A stretch of 64,000 nucleotides of DNA from Pectobacterium sp. PL152 (GCA_021907015.1 CP091064.1:2232001-2296000); one strand, 5' to 3'. Positions 1 through 12,217 are shown, counted from the first letter of the stretch. The notes: generated from the sequence alone by a model not told the origin. Translations and numbers: made by a program.

Positions 1-144
1 GGCACGCTACTCCGCTGGGGAACGCCTGCACACGCGCTGAGCGCCGACTGTGTGAAATCCGTCTTTGGGATGGAGAGTTTTACGGTGCCGCATCCGATAA
101 ACGGCTCGCCCATTCGCATCTTTGAAGCCCCTGAACTGCACTAA
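1..144 (+). CDS. C-terminal end of a FecE-type ABC transporter ATPase (partial)
   Basis: Only the last 47 codons are present; the gene enters from the left edge. The tail has the look of iron/siderophore/cobalamin ABC ATPases: a GTLLRWGTP segment followed by a VFGMESFTV segment, as in FecE, FhuC and BtuD proteins after the last helix. The Walker and signature motifs lie outside the window. The next gene, a periplasmic binding protein, starts nine bases after the stop, and a FecD-type permease follows, so the order is ATPase, binding protein, permease. The family is inferred from this short tail and from the neighbours. The substrate cannot be told. Confidence 0.6.
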   Translation, partial: GTLLRWGTPAHALSADCVKSVFGMESFTVPHPINGSPIRIFEAPELH

Positions 145-153
145 GGAATTCTG

Positions 154-1112
154 ATGAAAATAACGCTTCTGTCTGGACTGCTGGCATTGACGTCGTGCTG
201 GGCGAACGCCTCTGGTTTTCCGGTCACGGTCGACAGCTGTGGGCAACCGTTAACGTTCACCCAGCCGCCGCAGCGTGCCGTTATTCATGACCTGAATATG
301 ACGGAAATGGCATTTGCACTTGGGTTGCAAAAAGTATTGTCGGGCTGACGGGTATCACTGGCTGGTATAAAGCCCCCTGACTTTATCAAACAGCAGGGCA
401 CGATCCCTGAGCTGGCAGCAAAGTACCCAACGTTGGAAAACCTGCTGGCCGTACACCCGGATTTCTTCTTTGCAGGGTGGAACTACGGCATGAAAGTCGG
501 TGGTGAAGTCACGCCGCAAGCGCTGAAAAATATGGCATTCAGACGCTGGTGCTCAGCGAAAGCTGCGTTTTCACCGAACCGCAGCAGCAGCGTCCGCGAG
601 CCAGCATGGATCTGCTCTACGGCGACATGCTGAAACTGGGGAAGATCTTCGGTAAGCAGGAACAAGCTCAGGAACAGATTGACGGCTGGAAACAGCATAT
701 TGCTGCCCTGCAAACCCGTATTGGCGATCGGCCAAAACAGACGGTTTTCCTGTATGACTCTGGCGACGATAAGCCGTTTACCAGCGGGAAATTTGCCATG
801 CCAACTGCCATCATTGAGGCGGCGGGCGGCAAGAACGTCATGGACGATATGGAAACGAGCTGGGCCTCGACATCGTGGGAAGGCGTAGCGGCACGCGAGC
901 CTGATTTTATTATTTTGCTGGATTACCAGACGGGCAATGGCGCAGATGCGTTAAGACGTTTTCTGGAATCACACCCGCTGATGAAATTTACCCCCGCCGT
1001 ACAGCAGCATCGCTATCTGAAGCTGCAATATGCGGAGCTCACTCCGGGGCCGGCGAATATCGCGGCCGTCGATAAACTGGCGCACGCACTCTACCCGGAT
1101 GCCTTTCAGTGA
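154..1112 (+). pseudogene. FecB/BtuF-type periplasmic binding protein, frameshifted as read
   Basis: The gene begins with a signal peptide (MKITLLSGLLALTSCWANA) and continues as a class III (helical-backbone) periplasmic binding protein, of the type that captures ferric chelates, haem or cobalamin and docks on a FecCD permease. As read it is broken three times: near 329-333 (A5), 373-377 (C5) and 526-530 (A5). One added A, one removed C and one added A restore a single chain of about 319 residues, a normal length. The restored joins read naturally, for example WYKAPDFIKQQ and LKKYGIQTLVL. The stop overlaps the GTG start of the permease by four bases, which suggests translational coupling. The frame breaks are probably base-call errors. 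The ligand is unknown. Confidence 0.7.
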
Positions 1113-2117
1113 GCCCAACGTCTTCACGTTATGCCGCAACCTTCGTTATTGCGCTGCTGATACTGGTCGGGCTGATGCTGGTAAATATTGCGACAGGCAG
1201 CACGACAATTCCCCTCACGCAGGTCGCCAGCGTCTTAGGGTTATCATCGGCGGATGTCTCGCCGATGACGTCACGTATCATTCTGGAACTGCGCATTCCC
1301 CGCAGCCTGCTGGCGGCACTGTGCGGTGCGGGGTTGGCGATGGTCGGACCTTTTGCAAACGGCAACCCGTAACGATCTGGCCGACCCTTTTCTGTTTGGT
1401 CTGTCTGCCGGTGCCTCGGCGGGGGCGGTCGCCGTTATCACCCGTTTTGGCGAACAACTCGGTGACTGGGCGCTGCCGATGGCGGCTTTCTGTGGCGGTA
1501 TTTTATCGGCCGTCGCCGTGACGGTGTTGTTCCTGCTGCAACAGGCGCGCGGTGCAGAACGTCTGATCATTTGCGGATTGGCGATCTCGTTTCTGTTCGG
1601 CGCACTGACGAACTATCTGGTGTTTTCCGGCGATCAGCGGGCCGCCAGCTCGATTCTTTTCTGGTCGCTGGGCGGGCTGGGCCTTGCCCGTTGGGACACG
1701 TTACCTTTTGCGGTGTTCAGCGTTCTGCTGCTATTCGGCCTCACAGCCCTACGCTGGCGTGCGCTTGATGCTCTGCTGGCTGGCGGACAAACCGCGGCCT
1801 CAATGGGGGTTAACCTGTCTCGTGTTCGGGTGGAAATTTTCATCTGCTGCGCTTTTGCCACCTCGCTACTGGTTGCGCTGACCGGCGTGATCGGTTTTAT
1901 CGGCCTGATGATTCCCCATCTGGCCCGCCCGCTGAGCGGCGTGCTACACAAGAGGCTTCTGCCAATGACAGCCGTACTAGGTGCGATACTGCTGTGCGGT
2001 GGCGATTGGCTCAGCCGGCAGCTACTGGCACCACAGGAATTGCCCATCGGGATTATTACGGCGGGATTAGGCGGCATCTTCGTTCTGGGGATGCTGGTAA
2101 AACGTCAGCAGGGATGA
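1109..2117 (+). pseudogene. FecCD-type ABC permease, frameshifted as read
   Basis: This is an inner-membrane permease of the FecCD/BtuC family, recognisable by RIPRSLLAALCGAGLAMVG followed by LLQTATRNDLADPFLFG and by a C-terminal GFIGLMIPHLARPL segment, the loop that meets the ATPase. It starts at a GTG inside the stop of the binding-protein gene. The frame breaks near 1346-1354, between the GLAMVG and LLQTA segments. The family expects one more residue there, so two missing bases in the short A and C runs fit best; one extra base is the alternative. Restored length is about 335 residues with roughly ten membrane segments. It forms the importer with the preceding two genes. Confidence 0.7.
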
Positions 2118-2131
2118 AAAATGTAAGTTCA

Positions 2132-2183
2132 AAATAACTCCAATAACTCTAAAATGTTGCCTGCCGGAGTTATTGGGGTTATT
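2132..2183. promoter_or_regulatory. Inverted pair of double repeats upstream of hicA (probable operator)
   Basis: The left arm (2132-2150) contains AATAACTCC then AATAACTCT. The right arm (2166-2183) is its inverted copy with two mismatches, GGAGTTATTGGGGTTATT. Each arm is thus itself a tandem of two half-sites. The block ends 31 bases before the hicA ATG, where the promoter must lie. HicB antitoxins autoregulate by binding palindromes at this place through their C-terminal DNA-binding domain, so an operator is the natural reading. It could also act as a terminator for the upstream permease gene. Confidence 0.5.
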
Positions 2184-2214
2184 GTTATTTAATAAAAGGG
2201 AGCGGAGTGCAGGG

Positions 2215-2394
2215 ATGGATAGCAGGACGTTAATCGCAGAAATCAAGGCCGATGGGTGGGATCTGATACGAGTGAACGGAAGCCACCACCATTTTATGCA
2301 CCCCAGCAAACCGGGATTAGTCACAATCCCCCACCCCAAGAAGGATTTACCAATAGGTACGGTAAAAAGCATCAGGAAACAGGCAGGAATATGA
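2215..2394 (+). CDS. hicA: HicA-family mRNA interferase toxin
   Basis: This is a 59-residue HicA toxin, a small double-stranded-RNA-binding-like protein that cleaves mRNA during translation and is held inactive by HicB. The chain has the usual HicA order: a DGWDLIRVNGSHHHFMHP stretch with the catalytic histidine in the GSHH turn, then a basic PHPKKDLPIGTVKSIRKQAG end. The start at 2215 has a purine-rich leader and gives the normal family length; an earlier in-frame start at 2173 would add residues not seen in HicA. The hicB gene starts 27 bases after the stop. The pair sits between an ABC importer and rpmE, a junction that commonly accepts accessory genes. Confidence 0.9.
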   Translation: MDSRTLIAEIKADGWDLIRVNGSHHHFMHPSKPGLVTIPHPKKDLPIGTVKSIRKQAGI

Positions 2395-2421
2395 TCATCG
2401 CTGACTCGAAGAGGCTGAATT

Positions 2422-2832
2422 ATGTTTTATCCCATTGCAATTGAAGCAGGCGACGATACTCATGCATACGGCGTAACAGTACCAGATTTACCGGGCTGTT
2501 TTTCTGCAGGCGATACGCTAGACGATGCTATCGCGAATGCTAAAGAAGCGATTACCGGACATATCGAGCTACTGGTTGAGATGGGTCAGGATATTCCCAC
2601 CGTATCAACAGTAGGTCAGTTAGCAAAAGGGTCTGAGTATGCAGGATACACGTGGGCGGTTGTTGATATTGATGTAACTCGTTTAATGGGTGGCTCAGAA
2701 AAAATTAACGTTACATTGCCCAAATCGCTGATTGACCGCATTGATCGTTGTGTGGCGAGTAATCCAGAATTTAAAAGTCGTTCGGGTTTTCTTGCACAGG
2801 CGGCATTAGAGCGAATTTCGTCTTCCCGATGA
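2422..2832 (+). CDS. hicB: HicB-family antitoxin
   Basis: This 136-residue protein neutralises HicA. The N-terminal half is the HicB RNase-H-like fold (FYPIAIEAGDDTHAYGVTVP, then DLPGCFSAGDTLDDAIANA). The C-terminal quarter (KINVTLPKSLIDRIDRCV, then SRSGFLAQAALE) looks like a ribbon-helix-helix DNA-binding domain, the type used for autorepression. The likely binding site is the inverted repeat before hicA. Toxin first and antitoxin second is the standard hic order. There is no frame damage, so the pair is probably functional. Confidence 0.9.
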   Translation: MFYPIAIEAGDDTHAYGVTVPDLPGCFSAGDTLDDAIANAKEAITGHIELLVEMGQDIPTVSTVGQLAKGSEYAGYTWAVVDIDVTRLMGGSEKINVTLPKSLIDRIDRCVASNPEFKSRSGFLAQAALERISSSR

Positions 2833-2870
2833 ACAATTTCTTGATGAACAATGCTGACACGCCAGAAACA

Positions 2871-2896
2871 ACAAAGGCACCTGTCGGTGCCTTTGT
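2871..2896. terminator. Bidirectional terminator between hicB and rpmE
   Basis: An 11-bp perfect stem (ACAAAGGCACC with GGTGCCTTTGT) closes a four-base loop between the convergent hicB and rpmE genes. The ends of the stem are A- and T-rich, so it can serve both strands. Confidence 0.7.
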
Positions 2897-2958
2897 CGAA
2901 AGTTACTATGTCAAAAGGGGCAATGCCAAAAAGGACAGTGCCAATTGACCAGTAAAAC

Positions 2959-3174
2959 TTATTTTTTAGTGCCTGGTACGGAGAAACGCTTGTTGAAGCG
3001 GTCAACACGACCACCCGTTGCAACATCACGTTGTTTACCGGTGTAGAACGGGTGGCATTCGCCACAAACGTCCAGGTTCAGGTCACGACCCACGGTAGAA
3101 TGGGTTTTAATCACGTTACCGCAAGAGCAAGTTACAGTAACTGCAGAATAATTAGGGTGAATACCTTTTTTCAT
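2959..3174 (-). CDS. rpmE: 50S ribosomal protein L31
   Basis: This is 71-residue L31 of the large ribosomal subunit. It starts MKKGIHPNY and carries the four-cysteine zinc set of the C+ form (CSCGN near residue 16 and [10 protein letters not shown] near residue 37). It ends [13 protein letters not shown], as in other enterobacteria. A GAGG ribosome-binding site lies before the ATG. It is divergent from priA, the usual enterobacterial arrangement. The zinc-binding form suggests this is the housekeeping copy, not the zinc-starvation paralogue. Confidence 0.97.
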   Translation of the reverse strand: MKKGIHPNYSAVTVTCSCGNVIKTHSTVGRDLNLDVCGECHPFYTGKQRDVATGGRVDRFNKRFSVPGTKK

Positions 3175-3348
3175 GGGGAAACCTCAGTTAAGGCCGTGTC
3201 GCTATCCAGCCCTGTTCCGCCAGACACCACACGAAAGTTGTATAAGTAAGTTTCATTATGCAAACGGCACAATGGCGGCGGATCATACAGAATCCGCTAC
3301 CCTGATGCAATCGCATCCACACATTATCCCTTGCAGCATGTACACTAG

Positions 3349-5646
<2,298 letters not shown>

Positions 5647-5931
5647 CGTTTCCTGTTAGATCATTTCGTTTTTGCCACGCCTTTTTGCGAGCGGCGTCGA
5701 GAACACGATATTCATCACACTTTCTGTGCAAATTAAGCAACAAAACCTGCGTTCAATCTGTTATCACTGTCGGCGCAGGCAGTATGCTGAGGCTGGTCGT
5801 GTACTGACGCATAGCGCCACTCCATCGGCATACTGCACCGAAAAGCGTTACCCGTTATCATAGAGAGTCAGCAGGCAGGAGCGTTCTGCTGACAGTCAGC
5901 GCCAGTTAACGCTGACGCAAGGAGAAAAGCG

Positions 5932-6972
5932 TTGAAGCAGAAGAAAGGCGTCACCACGGCGACGATGAAAGACGTGGCGGATGAGGCGGGCGTTTCCACC
6001 GCAACCGTATCCCGAACGTTAATGAACCCAAAAAGTCTCTGCGACCACCCGCAGGAAGGTCGAGCAGGCCGTCATCGCCGTTGGCTATTCGCCCCACGCG
6101 CTCAACAGGAACCTCAAGCGTAACGAGTCACGCACGATCCTGACGATCGTGCCAGATATTTGCGATCCTTATTTCTCTGAAATATTTCGCGGGATCGAGG
6201 AAACGGCAGCCGAACACGGCTATCTGGTGTTGATTGGCGACTGCGCCCACCAGCATCAGAAAGAAAAACCTTCGTCGACCTGATTATTACCAAGCAGATC
6301 GACGGCATGCTGTTACTCGGCTCTAATCTGCCGTTTGACGCAGGCCAGGAAGAGCAGCGTAATCTGCCGCCAATGGTGATGGCGAATGAGTTTTCACCGG
6401 ATCTGGCTCTGCCCACAGTGCATATCGATAACCTGACCGCCGCCTTTGAAGCCGTACATTATCTGCATCAGGCGGGTCACCAGCGCATCGCCTGTATTGC
6501 CGGCCCAGAGCACATGCACCTGAGCCAATATCGCCTACAGGGCTATATTCAAGCCCTGCGGCGCAACGGGATTCTTATCGATAATCAGTATATCTTTCGC
6601 GGTGATTTCACCTACGAAACCGGAATAAATGGCCTGATTGCGCTGATGCAGCACCCACAGCCGCCCAGCGCGATTTTCTGTCATAGCGATCTTATGGCGC
6701 TGGGCGTACTGGCGCAGGCCAGAAAGATGGGACTGGATATCCCGCGCGACCTCTCCGTCATCGGTTTTGACGATATCGAACAGGCACAGTACTGCTGGCC
6801 CCCGCTGACTTCTGTCGCCCAACCGCGTTATCAGATCGGACGCGAGGCAATGCTGCTACTCTTAGAGCAGTTGCAAGGCAACACGGTACAAAGCGGTTCC
6901 CGTCTGTTGTCCAGCGAACTGGTTATACGCGACAGCGTCGCCGCGCCGAATTACGCCCGTAACAGGCTTTAA
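5932..6972 (+). pseudogene. cytR: CytR, LacI-family repressor, frameshifted as read
   Basis: CytR represses nucleoside uptake and catabolism genes together with CRP and is induced by cytidine. The N-terminus has the LacI helix-turn-helix (MKDVADEAGVSTATVSRTLM) and the rest is the periplasmic-binding-like inducer domain (GFDDIEQAQYCWPPLTSVAQ near the end). The start is a TTG after AAGGAGAAAAGCG, in register with known CytR proteins. The frame breaks twice, at the A5 runs 6030-6034 and 6264-6268. Restored length is about 346 residues, and the restored text (VPDICDPYFSEIFRGIEETA, LVLIGDCAHQHQKEKTFVDL) is fully CytR-like. Its place between priA and ftsN is the normal one. The breaks are probably base-call errors. 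Confidence 0.85.
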
Positions 6973-7059
6973 GACTTCAGGTGCTGGTCAAATATTTGAG
7001 GGTTCAGTAACATGACCCCTAATTATGTTATTTACTTATAAATTCACAGCGAAACAACA

Positions 7060-7934
7060 GTGGCACAAAGAGACTACGTGAGCCGGGGACGTTCATCAGG
7101 GACGCGTCGGAAAACGACAAATAGCCGAAAAAAAGGCAAGGCTTCAGGCGCATCCAAAACGATGATCGCACTGGCTGTTGCCGTTTTGGTCACCTTCGCG
7201 GGCGGTCTGTACTTTATCGCCCATAATAAACCCGACGAGTCCCCGTTCTGCCGCATCAAAACGTGGGCAAAGGTAATGGGCTGCCACCCAAGCCGGAAGA
7301 ACGCTGGCGCTACATCAAAGAGTTGGAAAATCGTCAGTTGGGCGTCACAACGCCAACGGAGCCTTCTGCGGGTGGCGAAATTCGGTCACCAGTGCAGTTG
7401 ACGGATGAACAGCGTCAATTGTTAGAACAGATGCAGTCTGATATGCGTCGTCAGCCAACGCAGCTCTCTGAGGTGCCGTATAACGACCAGACACAGGTTC
7501 CGCGCTCTCAGGTAACGATTAAGCCATCGACGCAACCGATGCAGCAGCCGCCTGTTGTGACAACGCAGCCCGCCACGCGGGCACCGACCATCACGCAAAC
7601 GACGCCTGTTGTTCCAAAGCAAGACATTCCAAGACAAGAAACACCAAGGCAGGAAGCGCCGAAGCAACAGCCGGTCAAACAACCTGAAGCGCCAAAAGTC
7701 GAAAAAACCCAACGTTGGGCGATTCAGTGTGGCTCCTTCAAAACCATGGATCCTGCCGAATCGGTGAGAGCGCAGCTGGCATTTGCCGGTATCGAAAGCC
7801 GCATCACCTCTAATGGCGGCTGGAACCGTATTATGCTGGGGCCTTACAACAACCGTGCTGCCGCGGATAGCATGATCCAACGCCTGAAAAGCGCGGGCGC
7901 ATCAAACTGTATTCCTCTTGCCAGCGGGGGTTGA
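7060..7934 (+). pseudogene. ftsN: Cell division protein FtsN, frameshifted as read
   Basis: FtsN is the late divisome protein that triggers septal peptidoglycan synthesis by FtsWI. It starts at a GTG (MAQRDYVSRG), with a basic cytoplasmic tail, one membrane helix near residues 33-52 (TMIALAVAVLVTFAGGLYFI), the periplasmic essential segment (NGLPPKPEERWRYIKELENR), a long Q/P-rich linker and a C-terminal SPOR domain (RWAIQCGSFK to CIPLASGG) that binds denuded glycan. One base is missing in the C4 run at 7241-7244, just after the membrane helix. Restored length is about 291 residues. A real break here would remove the whole periplasmic part of an essential protein, so sequencing error is the likely cause. 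Confidence 0.88.
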
Positions 7935-7958
7935 AAAACCCCACGCCTTCCCCCATCT
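7930..7958 (+). promoter_or_regulatory. Sigma-32 (heat-shock) promoter of hslVU
   Basis: TTGAAA at 7931-7936, a 14-bp spacer and CCCCATCT at 7951-7958 match the sigma-32 consensus; the -10 element is an exact fit to CCCCATNT. The -35 element overlaps the ftsN stop codon. Transcripts would start about 50 bases before the hslV GTG. HslVU is a known heat-shock operon, which supports the call. Confidence 0.75.
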
Positions 7959-8017
7959 ATAACATCAATGCGCCCCGAATCATGCGGGGATCTTTTTCTT
8001 CAAACGGGGACTGACTC

Positions 8018-8548
8018 GTGACAACAATTGTAAGCGTACGCCGCAACGGCCAGGTGGTCATTGGCGGTGATGGACAAGCCACTCTGGGCAACACCGTGAT
8101 GAAAGGCAACGTGCGTAAGGTGCGTCGCCTCTACCATGACCGCGTCATCGCTGGTTTCGCAGGCGGCACGGCAGATGCCTTCACCCTTTTTGAGCTTTTT
8201 GAACGTAAGCTGGAATTGCACCAGGGTCATCTGGTGAAAGCCGCTGTCGAGCTGGCGAAAGACTGGCGTACCGACCGTATGCTACGCAAACTGGAAGCCC
8301 TGTTGGCCGTCGCGGACGAAAATGCCTCACTGATCATTACCGGTAATGGCGATGTCGTGCAGCCTGAAAACGACCTGATCGCTATTGGTTCCGGCGGTCC
8401 TTATGCGCAGGCCGCCGCACGTGCGCTGCTGGAAAACACCGAGCTGGGTGCGCGTGATATCGTCGAGAAATCTCTGGGGATTGCTGGCGACATCTGTATC
8501 TATACCAACCAGTTCCACACGATAGAAGAATTAGCCTCCAAGGCGTAA
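8018..8548 (+). CDS. hslV: HslV (ClpQ) protease subunit
   Basis: HslV is the proteasome-like peptidase of the HslUV complex. It is 176 residues long, as usual, and starts at GTG. After removal of the first methionine the chain begins [20 protein letters not shown], exposing the catalytic N-terminal threonine. Further typical segments are [20 protein letters not shown] and the C-terminal [15 protein letters not shown]. hslU starts nine bases after the stop, so the two are one operon, transcribed from the sigma-32 site 60-90 bases upstream. The gene is intact. Confidence 0.97.
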   Translation: MTTIVSVRRNGQVVIGGDGQATLGNTVMKGNVRKVRRLYHDRVIAGFAGGTADAFTLFELFERKLELHQGHLVKAAVELAKDWRTDRMLRKLEALLAVADENASLIITGNGDVVQPENDLIAIGSGGPYAQAAARALLENTELGARDIVEKSLGIAGDICIYTNQFHTIEELASKA

Positions 8549-8557
8549 GGATCAACT

Positions 8558-9889
8558 ATGTCTGAAATGACCCCGCGCGAGATAGTCAGCGAACTCGACA
8601 GCTATATCATCGGCCAGCATAAAGCGAAACGCGCCGTTTCCATCGCGCTGCGTAACCGCTGGCGCCGTATGCAGTTGGACGAAGCACTCCGCCATGAAGT
8701 GACGCCTAAAAATATTCTCATGATCGGCCCGACCGGCGTCGGTAAAACCGAAATCGCTCGTCGTCTGGCGAAACTCGCCAATGCGCCGTTCATCAAAGTG
8801 GAAGCCACCAAATTCACCGAAGTGGGCTATGTCGGTAAAGAAGTTGATTCCATCATCCGCGATCTGACGGATTCTGCGATCAAGATGGTGCGCCTCCAGT
8901 CCATCGAAAAAAACCGCTTCCGTGCGGAAGAGATGGCGGAAGACCGCATTCTGGACGTGCTGATTCCACCAGCGAAAAACAACTGGGGACAGGCAGAAAG
9001 CACACCAGAACCTTCCGCTGCGCGTCAGGCATTCCGCAAGAAACTGCGTGAAGGCCAGTTGGACGACAAAGAGATCGAGATCGATCTGGCTGCCGCACCC
9101 GTTGGCGTCGAAATCATGGCCCCGCCGGGTATGGAAGAGATGACCAACCAGCTACAGTCCATGTTCCAGAATCTGGCAGGCCAGAAACAAAAAGCCCGCA
9201 AGATCAAAATCAAAGACGCGTTCAAACTACTGGTGGAAGAAGAAGCCGCCAAGCTGGTGAACCCGGAAGAGCTGAAACAGCAGGCGATTGAGGCCGTTGA
9301 GCAGCACGGTATCGTGTTTATCGATGAGATAGACAAAATCTGTAAGCGTGGCGAAAGCTCCGGCCCGGATGTTTCTCGTGAAGGCGTTCAGCGTGACCTG
9401 CTGCCGCTGGTTGAAGGCTGCACTGTGTCTACCAAGCACGGTATGGTCAAAACCGACCACATCCTGTTTATCGCCTCCGGCGCATTCCAGGTTGCCAGCC
9501 CGTCCGATCTGATTCCAGAATTGCAGGGACGTCTGCCGATTCGCGTGGAATTGCAGGCGCTGACGACAGAAGATTTTGAGCGCATCCTGACAGAACCGAG
9601 CGCCTCGCTGACCGAGCAGTACAAAGCGCTGATGGCGACGGAAGGTGTAGATATTTCGTTCACGGCCGATGGCATCCGCCGTATTGCCGAAGCCGCCTGG
9701 CAGGTAAACGAAAGCACCGAGAATATCGGCGCGCGCCGTCTGCATACCGTGATGGAGCGTCTGATCGAAGACGTGTCTTACGACGCCAGCGAAATGAACG
9801 GTCAAAGCGTTACTATTGACGCAGATTACGTACGTAATCATCTGGATGAATTAGTAGCAGATGAAGATCTGAGTCGATTTATCTTATAA
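8558..9889 (+). CDS. hslU: HslU (ClpY) ATPase/unfoldase subunit
   Basis: HslU is the AAA+ hexamer that unfolds proteins and feeds them to HslV. It has 443 residues, the standard length. Walker A is GPTGVGKT at residues 57-64 and the pore loop motif GYVG lies in the [11 protein letters not shown] segment near residue 90. The intermediate (I) domain spans roughly residues 110-240, Walker B is VFIDEID near residue 250, and the C-terminal EDLSRFIL tail inserts into HslV. Second gene of the heat-shock operon, followed by a clear terminator. Confidence 0.97.
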   Translation: MSEMTPREIVSELDSYIIGQHKAKRAVSIALRNRWRRMQLDEALRHEVTPKNILMIGPTGVGKTEIARRLAKLANAPFIKVEATKFTEVGYVGKEVDSIIRDLTDSAIKMVRLQSIEKNRFRAEEMAEDRILDVLIPPAKNNWGQAESTPEPSAARQAFRKKLREGQLDDKEIEIDLAAAPVGVEIMAPPGMEEMTNQLQSMFQNLAGQKQKARKIKIKDAFKLLVEEEAAKLVNPEELKQQAIEAVEQHGIVFIDEIDKICKRGESSGPDVSREGVQRDLLPLVEGCTVSTKHGMVKTDHILFIASGAFQVASPSDLIPELQGRLPIRVELQALTTEDFERILTEPSASLTEQYKALMATEGVDISFTADGIRRIAEAAWQVNESTENIGARRLHTVMERLIEDVSYDASEMNGQSVTIDADYVRNHLDELVADEDLSRFIL

Positions 9890-9919
9890 TCCGTTTTCGC
9901 GGATCGCACGATTAACGAT

Positions 9920-9949
9920 AAAGTGGGAGGCGTTGGCCTCCCACTTTTG
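9920..9949 (+). terminator. Rho-independent terminator after hslU
   Basis: GTGGGAGGC (9923-9931) pairs with GCCTCCCAC (9936-9944) around a GTTG loop, and TTTTGTTT follows. It lies about 30 bases after the hslU stop. Confidence 0.85.
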
Positions 9950-10034
9950 TTTCTGACGCCGCCATCACTGACTTTTCTTGTTTATAAACGGATGATTCAC
10001 GCAATTGGATCGTCAATAAAAATTGAAGCACACC

Positions 10035-10952
10035 ATGACCTTATCAACCCATAGCAGCAAAACCAAAGCCTGGCTGGATAGTCTGCGTCCAAAAACGTTG
10101 CCACTCGCTTTCGCATCTATCGTCACTGGCTCGGCGATTGCGAGCTGGCATAGCAGCTTTAAACCGGGCGTAGCATTACTGGCGTTGTTGACCGCCGGAC
10201 TGCTGCAAATCCTTTCCAATCTGGCGAACGACTATGGGGATGCGGTAAAAGGCAGCGATACCGAGGACCGCATCGGGCCGCTGCGCGGCATCCAGACCGG
10301 GGCCATTACGCTGGCGCAATTGCGCAATGCGCTGATCGTGACGGTCGTGCTTACCATCATTTCCGGCGTGAGTCTGGTGATTCTGGCGTGTGAAAAGCCC
10401 GCGGATATCTTTGGTTTCCTGATTCTGGGGCTGCTGGCGATTTTCGCCGCCATCACCTATACCGTCGGTAATAAACCCTATGGCTACATTGGGCTCGGCG
10501 ATATCTCGGTGCTGATCTTTTTCGGCTGGCTCAGCGTCGCCGGGTCGTATTATCTGCAAACCGGCCACTTCGACAGTATCGTGATGCTGCCTGCGACGGC
10601 CTGCGGTCTGTTGGCAACGGCAGTATTGAACATCAACAACCTGCGCGATATCGACAACGATCGCATCAGTGGCAAGAACACGCTGGCAGTGCGCCTCGGC
10701 GCGGAAAAAGCGCGTTTCTACCACACGATGCTGCTGCTGCTGGCACCGGTTTGTCTCGGTCTGTTTGCAACGTTTTATCTGCATAGTCTGGCAGGTTGGC
10801 TCTTTCTTCTGACGCTCCCGTTGCTGATTAAACAGGCGCGCTATGTGCTGCGTGAAACCAGCGCATTCAGCATGCGTCCGATGTTGGAAAAAACGGTGAA
10901 AGGCGCGCTGCTGACCAACATTCTGTTCGCCGTTGGCGTGATACTGAGTTAG
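10035..10952 (+). CDS. menA: 1,4-dihydroxy-2-naphthoate octaprenyltransferase
   Basis: MenA attaches the octaprenyl chain to 1,4-dihydroxy-2-naphthoate in menaquinone synthesis. It is a UbiA-superfamily membrane enzyme of 305 residues with eight or nine helices. The two aspartate-rich prenyl-diphosphate/Mg sites are NLANDYGDAVKGSDTEDR near residue 60 and NNLRDIDNDRISGKNTLAVR near residue 200. The ATG at 10035 is preferred because the following segment, SSKTKAWLDSLRPKTLPLAF, sits at the family position; an in-frame TTG at 10023 adds only four residues. No strong ribosome-binding site is seen for either. Normal position between hslU and rraA. Confidence 0.95.
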   Translation: MTLSTHSSKTKAWLDSLRPKTLPLAFASIVTGSAIASWHSSFKPGVALLALLTAGLLQILSNLANDYGDAVKGSDTEDRIGPLRGIQTGAITLAQLRNALIVTVVLTIISGVSLVILACEKPADIFGFLILGLLAIFAAITYTVGNKPYGYIGLGDISVLIFFGWLSVAGSYYLQTGHFDSIVMLPATACGLLATAVLNINNLRDIDNDRISGKNTLAVRLGAEKARFYHTMLLLLAPVCLGLFATFYLHSLAGWLFLLTLPLLIKQARYVLRETSAFSMRPMLEKTVKGALLTNILFAVGVILS

Positions 10953-11024
10953 TGCGGGTAAAGTGAGCGCAGGCGAAAAGCGGTGCGTATTTACTGATGC
11001 GCATCAAGTTAACATTTGATGATT

Positions 11025-11054
11025 TTGCCAACAGCCGCCAGAAAGGGATATACT
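11025..11054 (+). promoter_or_regulatory. Probable sigma-70 promoter of rraA
   Basis: TTGCCA (11025-11030) and TATACT (11049-11054) are separated by 18 bp and stand about 33 bases before the rraA ATG. This allows rraA to be expressed apart from menA. Confidence 0.5.
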
Positions 11055-11059
11055 CATGA

Positions 11060-11572
<513 letters not shown>

Positions 11573-11613
11573 TATCGTTGAATTTCCGCGTTTTTATCGC
11601 GGCAATGTCATCA

Positions 11614-11642
11614 CAAAAAAGGGCGATAGACGCCCTTTTTTA
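11614..11642. terminator. Bidirectional terminator between rraA and zapB
   Basis: A6-GGGCG-ATAGA-CGCCC-T6 (11615-11641) is a compact stem with A and T tracts on both sides, placed between two convergent genes. It can stop transcripts from either side. Confidence 0.85.
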
Positions 11643-11690
11643 TTTGGCTCAATCGATAATCGATTCCGTCGCCTGAGCCGACAAGTCCTA

Positions 11691-11930
11691 TTAGACTTCT
11701 TCCATTTTGCCTAACAGCGCGCGTAAGCGCTCTTGCCACACCACTTGCTCTTCTTTCAACTGCTCGTTCTCGCGCACCAGCGCTTCACGTGAACTAGCTG
11801 CCGCCTGAACATCCTGCGACAGCGCGTTGTTCTGCTCTTTCAGCTCTTCAATTTCCATTTGCAACAGCGTGATGGTATCAATCGCCTGCTGAACTTTCGC
11901 TTCCAGCTTTTCAAACACTTCAAATGACAT
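11691..11930 (-). CDS. zapB: Cell division protein ZapB
   Basis: ZapB is a 79-residue protein that is almost wholly a coiled coil. It joins the Z-ring through ZapA and helps organise the divisome and the MatP-bound terminus region. The sequence [20 protein letters not shown], then [20 protein letters not shown], shows continuous heptads. The C-terminus [15 protein letters not shown] is also typical. The gene converges on rraA. Its upstream region (from 11931 to the glpF start) is unusually long and holds a tandem repeat and a dispersed repeat. Confidence 0.95.
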   Translation of the reverse strand: MSFEVFEKLEAKVQQAIDTITLLQMEIEELKEQNNALSQDVQAAASSREALVRENEQLKEEQVVWQERLRALLGKMEEV

Positions 11931-12154
11931 TCTTCAAACCCCTTTTAATCGCAACAAGGCAAAGATCGGTTAACGCTGGCTTTCGGACTCTGTAACCAAC
12001 ACCCAACGGTGTCGCCATCCGCCCGTAAACATAATCCTGACCGCGGGACGGCTGGCAAGACAGACCATAGCGAAATTGTATGTAGCCAACCGCCACCTGT
12101 CTAGCGCACATCCCCCACTACGCGAGTGTGGCAGCTTTTCTAACGTAACACTAT

Positions 12155-12217
12155 CAGTACAAACTGAAAAACGGGCAGTACAAACTCAAAAACAGGCTGC
12201 GCAAACGGAAAAGCGAG
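12155..12217. repeat. Three 21-bp tandem units upstream of zapB
   Basis: Units start at 12155, 12176 and 12197. The first two are CAGTACAAACTGAAAAACGGG-like and differ at only two positions; the third is degenerate but keeps the CAAAC and GAAAA cores. A 21-bp period equals two helical turns, so the cores lie on one face of the DNA. It is 225-290 bases before the zapB start and about 480 bases before glpF. No protein is encoded here. Confidence 0.6.

Noticed and set aside
1109-2117. True decay of the FecB/FecD-type importer
   Set aside because: The breaks lie at homopolymers and the text on both sides is fully conserved in character; real decay would also bring substitutions and deletions.
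9227-9841. Long open frame opposite hslU (204 codons)
   Set aside because: It is the antisense shadow of a GC-rich core gene with strong codon bias and shows no protein family features; the same holds for the 202-codon frame opposite menA.
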